Assembly: GCA_046520405.1 (NCBI GenBank)
Contig: JBKGHI010000004.1
Span: 27,851 to 91,850 of the forward strand
DNA: 64,000 nt
Reading direction: 5' to 3'
Origin: Myxococcus sp046520405
GTDB taxonomy: Bacteria; Myxococcota; Myxococcia; Myxococcales; Myxococcaceae
The position numbers and the translations under genes are program-made. Below the pieces are notes generated by a model. The model made no database searches. It saw only the letters and a list, made by a program, of their open reading frames with translations, and was not told the origin of the DNA. Shown here piece after piece: positions 60,956 through 64,000 of this stretch (positions are counted from its first letter, which is position 1; each line of letters starts with the position of its first letter).

Positions 60956-62170
60956 TCAGGCTGTTGGCGCGGAAATCTCTCGCACGGCGGCGCACAGGCG
61001 CTGCACGTCCGCCTGCGACAGGTTCGACCGCAACATGATGCGCAACCCCGCGCGTCCTCTTGGGACGATGGGGAAGAACACCGCCGACGAATAGAAGCCC
61101 CGCTCCAGCAGCCGCCGCGAACGCTCCACCGCGAGGTCCTCCGGCCCCACGTCGATGACCTTGATGGGGAAGTCCTCGCCCGAGGTCCGGGTGGGCACGC
61201 GCTCGTCGAAGAAACGGATGTTTGCGCGCAGGGCTCGCTGCCGCTCCGCCAGCGCTGGCGTGCCATGGATGCGCGCGGAGACCAGTCCTGCGCCAATGGC
61301 CGGCGGAGACAGGCTCTGGGACCAGCCCAGGGGCCCGGCGAAGCGCCCCACCAAGTCCGTGTGCTGCTGCGGCCCGAGCATGACGGCGCCGCCCGCCGTG
61401 CCGAAGCCCTTGCCCAGCGACGCGATGATGATGGTGCGCGGGCTCAGCTCGCTCCCCGTCAGGGTCCGCACGAAGCCCTCTCCTGACTCGCCATAGATGG
61501 AGAGCGCGTGGGAGTCATCGAAGTACAGGAACAGGCCGTAGCGGTCCTGGAGCGCGAGCAACTCCTTCACTACCGCCGCGCCGCCCATCGAATAGAACCC
61601 GTCAGCGACGTAGGCCACGCGCGCGTGCTTGCGGCAGACGTCCTCGAGGAACTCGAGGTCGTTGTGCGGCGACGTCAGCACCTCGGTCTCATCCGCGCAG
61701 ATGGGCTTGATGAGGTTCATCGAGAAGTGCGCCGACTTGTCGAACACCATCACGGGCTTGCGGCGTTCGGGCAGCAGATGGCCGGAGGCGATGAGCGGCA
61801 GCAACCCCGCGCTGGCGGCGCTCGCCGTGGTGGTGACGATGACCTTCGCGCGCCAGAGCGAGGACAGCCGCGCTTCGAGTTCGTCCAGGATGGCCAGGCG
61901 GATGCGCAACCGGGAGATGGCCATGTCCATGGTCCGCTCGCGCTGGAGCACGTCGATGGCGCCCTGGAGCACCTCCGGCTCGGCGTCCAGGCCCAGGTAG
62001 GAACACGAGCACATGTTGATGAACTCGCGGCCGTCCTGCAGCGCGAGCGTGCCGCGCCCGGTGTGATGCACCGCCAGGTCCAAGAGCCCCGCGTCCTTCG
62101 CCGCCTGGAAGGACGGGTTGCCGTGGACAATCATCGACTCGCTGTTGCGGTACCGGTTCTTCCCGTCCAT
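60956..62170 (-). CDS. alpha-oxoamine synthase (AONS/KBL/CqsA-like PLP enzyme)
   Basis: 404-aa fold-type I PLP enzyme that condenses an acyl-CoA with an amino acid, losing CO2, to give an alpha-aminoketone. Seen: INMCSCSYLGL, FDKSAHFSMNLI, ADGFYSMGG, the PLP Asp and His in YFDDSHALSIYGESGEG, and the PLP Lys in ASLGKGFGTAGGAVML (usually SKAFG). Differences from BioF, KBL and ALAS at the Lys loop argue for a special substrate; CqsA, which makes an aminoketone signal, is one relative. ATG 62170 follows GGAGG. First of the four-gene operon. Confidence 0.85.
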   Translation of the reverse strand: MDGKNRYRNSESMIVHGNPSFQAAKDAGLLDLAVHHTGRGTLALQDGREFINMCSCSYLGLDAEPEVLQGAIDVLQRERTMDMAISRLRIRLAILDELEARLSSLWRAKVIVTTTASAASAGLLPLIASGHLLPERRKPVMVFDKSAHFSMNLIKPICADETEVLTSPHNDLEFLEDVCRKHARVAYVADGFYSMGGAAVVKELLALQDRYGLFLYFDDSHALSIYGESGEGFVRTLTGSELSPRTIIIASLGKGFGTAGGAVMLGPQQHTDLVGRFAGPLGWSQSLSPPAIGAGLVSARIHGTPALAERQRALRANIRFFDERVPTRTSGEDFPIKVIDVGPEDLAVERSRRLLERGFYSSAVFFPIVPRGRAGLRIMLRSNLSQADVQRLCAAVREISAPTA

Positions 62171-62487
62171 CGACGCCTCCTTCAAGAGCGCGCGCCGACC
62201 ATGTTCTGACTATTCCCACCTTCCTGGGAAGGCCAGCCCGTGAATTGCTCACGAGACATCGTTCGCGCGCACAACGGCAGTGGAAACTTGGAGTCAGAAC
62301 CCGGGTGCCGGTTTGACCCGCCCATGTCAGAGGGGGTTGCTACGCGCGCATCAGAAGTCCGCCGAGTCCGCCTGGTGTGGAGCCGGGCATGCGAGCGACG
62401 CGTTTTCTCCCGATGCGTCTCTCGGATTGGGGCCGGCTCATGACGAACTCCGTGGATATGCTCGAACCTCCACTCAGGGAGCGCCGC
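62171..62487. other. 317-bp divergent intergenic region
   Basis: No gene seen. It must carry the promoter of the oxoamine-synthase operon (minus) and of the GST gene (plus). GTTCTGACT (62203-62211) and AGTCAGAAC (62292-62300) are perfect 9-bp inverted copies 80 bp apart; they could be paired binding sites for looping, or chance. Confidence 0.35.
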
Positions 62488-63119
62488 ATGGCCGAGCTGG
62501 TTCTCACCACCTACGACTGGGTCCCCAAGGCGCCGCGAGGCTATGTGCGCGACCTCCGCGTGCGCAGGGCGCTGGAGGAGGCCGGGCTGCCCTACCGAGT
62601 GGAGAGCACGCCCTTCCGCGACCGCAATGCCGAGCACCTGGCGCACCAGCCCTTCGCACAGGTCCCGTGGCTGACGGACGGCGACCTCTCCCTCTTCGAA
62701 AGCGGCGCCATCCTGTTGCATCTGGGCGAACGCAGCCCCGCCCTGATGCCGTCCGAGCCGCGCGGCCGGGCCGAGGCCATCGAATGGTTGTTCGCCGCCC
62801 TCAACTCGGTGGAGATGGCGAGCCTGCCCTGGTCGCTGTTCCAGTTCGGCATGGCGGACCGAGCGGCGTCGAAGCCGTTCGACGACTTCCTGAAGCTCCG
62901 CCTCGACCGCCTGGAGCCGGTGCTGGCTGGGCGCGACTGGCTGCCGGGCGGCTTTCCGTCGCCGACATCCTGATGGCCGACGTGCTGCGACTCGTGGACC
63001 GGTTCGGCGGGCTGGCGGCGCACCCGGCCTGCCGCGCCTACGTCAGCCGCGCCACCGCCCGTCCCGCCTTCCGGAAAGCGCACGCGGACCAGATCGCCCA
63101 CTTTGCCGCAGCGGACTGA
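62488..63119 (+). pseudogene. glutathione S-transferase, one frameshift
   Basis: GST-family protein. The N-terminal thioredoxin-like domain (MAELVLTTYDWVPKAPRGYV; HQPFAQVPWLTDGDLSLFES with cis-Pro VPW and the ES glutathione site) and most of the helical domain read from ATG 62488. Near 62940 (GACTGGCTGCCGGG) one base is missing; the last part, RLSVADILMADVLRLVDRFG to the stop at 63119, is in another frame and contains the N-capping S-x-x-D motif. Reading CTGGCC for CTGCC repairs it to about 210 aa. Substrate unknown. Confidence 0.8.
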
Positions 63120-63161
63120 GCTCAGCCGCCCCGTGCGGCCCCCCTTCATGCAAAAGCACCT

Positions 63162-63194
63162 CGCCCCGGCGCTGCTCGCGGTAGCGCCGGGGCG
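63162..63194. terminator. 12-bp hairpin between convergent genes
   Basis: CGCCCCGGCGCT (63162-63173) and AGCGCCGGGGCG (63183-63194) form a perfect 12-bp stem, 9-nt loop. On the minus strand it is followed by AGGTGCTTTTGC, a short T-run, so it best fits termination of the Imm11 transcript, and may also stop GST read-through. Confidence 0.6.
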
Positions 63195-63219
63195 CGTTCA
63201 GGGTCTTCGGGGAGGTGGC

Positions 63220-63795
63220 TCAGACCTCTTCGAACTTGCCACCGAAGATGCCGTTCGCTTCGAGGGCGTCCTTGATCTCCTCGTCGACGATGAGGACCAC
63301 ATTCCATCCCCAAGGACGGAACACACGCGCACTTCCGACCTTGGATTTGTCGATCCGCAACCCCATGACGGAACGGTACTCACCTGCCCTGTGTGCATGC
63401 AGCTCTTCGTCCGCAGTAAAGAACTGGACCTCCCGGCATGCAGCATCATCAATGCAACGAACCGTTCGCGTCGCATTCAGCAGGAAATAGGTTTTGGACT
63501 CACCGTCAACGTCGACGGGGAATAGCTGAACGTCATCGGGGGCCAGTTCACGGAACACCGACGCGACTCGCTCGCTAACGATCGGAGTTCCACCCGCCCC
63601 CGCGAACTCGATATCTAGAGGCTCTCCCGGCCTGAAGATCGGAATTCTCAACCTCTCGCGAAGCTCGACAGGTCGTCCTTCGGTGAAACGCCAAATGTCG
63701 TCGACCTCATTTCCTGCTGAGTCGGCCGGGTCTGAAAGATGCCATCGACCCTTCACATACGCATCAATCCCTAAGTCAAAGAAGCGTCGTTCCAC
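63220..63795 (-). CDS. Imm11-family immunity protein
   Basis: 191-aa soluble protein of the kind annotated as Imm11 (DUF1629-like) in myxobacteria: starts ERRFFDLGIDAYVKGRWHLS, contains DDIWRFTEGRPVEL and VSERVASVFRELAPDDVQLFPV, and ends with a EIKDALEANGIFGGKFEEV-type tail after RVFRPWGWNVVLIVDEEIK. The family protects against AHH/HNH-type polymorphic toxins. GTG 63795 lies 3 bp after the stop of the upstream partial gene, which has features of such a toxin, so the two form a toxin-immunity operon. Local G+C is lower than around it, as for transferred cassettes. Confidence 0.8.
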   Translation of the reverse strand: MERRFFDLGIDAYVKGRWHLSDPADSAGNEVDDIWRFTEGRPVELRERLRIPIFRPGEPLDIEFAGAGGTPIVSERVASVFRELAPDDVQLFPVDVDGESKTYFLLNATRTVRCIDDAACREVQFFTADEELHAHRAGEYRSVMGLRIDKSKVGSARVFRPWGWNVVLIVDEEIKDALEANGIFGGKFEEV

Positions 63796-63798
63796 GGC

Positions 63799-64000
63799 CT
63801 ATTCCTTGGCGCCTTTTGTAATCAGCGCCCGCATCTCCGACCCCTTACTTACGAGTTCCTGCGCAATCTTGGCAAGCTCGCCCGTCAGTGCGGCCCGACA
63901 CTGAGCAACACTTCTGCACGACCTCATCACGGAGCCAAGCCGACGTGAGCCTGCCCCGATTCCGTGGACACCCGAGATGTGATGGAAAGGGTGTCCAATG
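63799..64000 (-). CDS. C-terminal end of probable AHH-like nuclease toxin (cut by window)
   Basis: Only the last 66 residues lie in the window. They begin IGHPFHHISGVHGIGAGSR, continue with a helical tail (CRAALTGELAKIAQELVSKG) and end LITKGAKE. His-rich HHI next to a helical ELxxIAxEL...GSxxxxLIT tail is what I recall at the C-terminus of AHH-type His-Me-finger toxins of myxobacteria, the usual partners of Imm11. N-terminal delivery domains are outside the window. Tightly linked (3 bp) to the immunity gene downstream. Confidence 0.6.
   Translation of the reverse strand, partial: IGHPFHHISGVHGIGAGSRRLGSVMRSCRSVAQCRAALTGELAKIAQELVSKGSEMRALITKGAKE

Overview
The window is chromosomal DNA of very high G+C content from a myxobacterium, most likely Myxococcus or a close relative. 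The evidence is a FHA/sigma-54 activator beside a Ser/Thr kinase, a SitA-type lipoprotein toxin, many short lipoproteins, and a fur - tlpA - ftsB - diguanylate cyclase order that I recall from M. xanthus. No rRNA, tRNA, integrase, complete insertion sequence or true CRISPR array is visible.

Layout. 0-13.6 kb: nucleotidase (5' end cut), Uma2 protein, methyltransferase, a carbohydrate-binding/di-heme oxidoreductase fusion, the fur-tlpA-ftsB-dmxA group, FmdB zinc ribbon, PHP protein and small conserved proteins. 13.6-26 kb: secreted GH13 amylase, Ser/Thr kinase facing a FHA sigma-54 activator, lipoproteins, pentapeptide protein, a two-component pair fused by a deletion, a shortened intradiol dioxygenase and an ECF sigma factor. 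26.4-33.6 kb: complete glgE-treS-mak-glgB operon that turns trehalose into branched alpha-glucan. 33.6-34.2 kb: a non-coding array of eight degenerate 24-nt repeats at about 50-nt spacing. 34.2-40.7 kb: a four-gene operon (prenyl synthase, GbsR/MarR regulator, gamma-glutamylcyclotransferase-like, 31-aa membrane peptide) behind a perfect palindrome, then an MFS transporter and a secreted M36 protease. 40.9-42 kb: SitA-like toxin and SMI1/KNR4 immunity protein. 42.1-49.3 kb: CzcCBA-type metal efflux operon with repeated Cys/His modules. 49.4-58.5 kb: isochorismatase, a broken hydrolase, chemoreceptor, MBL hydrolase, SugE exporter, beta-barrels and a formylglycine-generating enzyme. 58.5-62.2 kb: compact operon of alpha-oxoamine synthase, CitE-like lyase, MaoC hydratase and quinone oxidoreductase. 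62.5-64 kb: glutathione transferase and, at the edge, an Imm11 immunity gene behind the C-terminus of an AHH-like nuclease toxin.

Sequence quality. At least eight single-base frameshifts occur in six genes (kinase, TolC, MBL, SugE, GST, hydrolase). Each can be explained by one missing base and none by an extra base. Three further genes or gene pairs look internally deleted. The one-way bias suggests assembly or base-calling error, although real decay cannot be excluded.

The most interesting items are the 50-nt-period repeat array, the two toxin-immunity cassettes, the Cys/His modules of the metal pump operon, the oxoamine-synthase operon, and the coupling of a diguanylate cyclase to ftsB.
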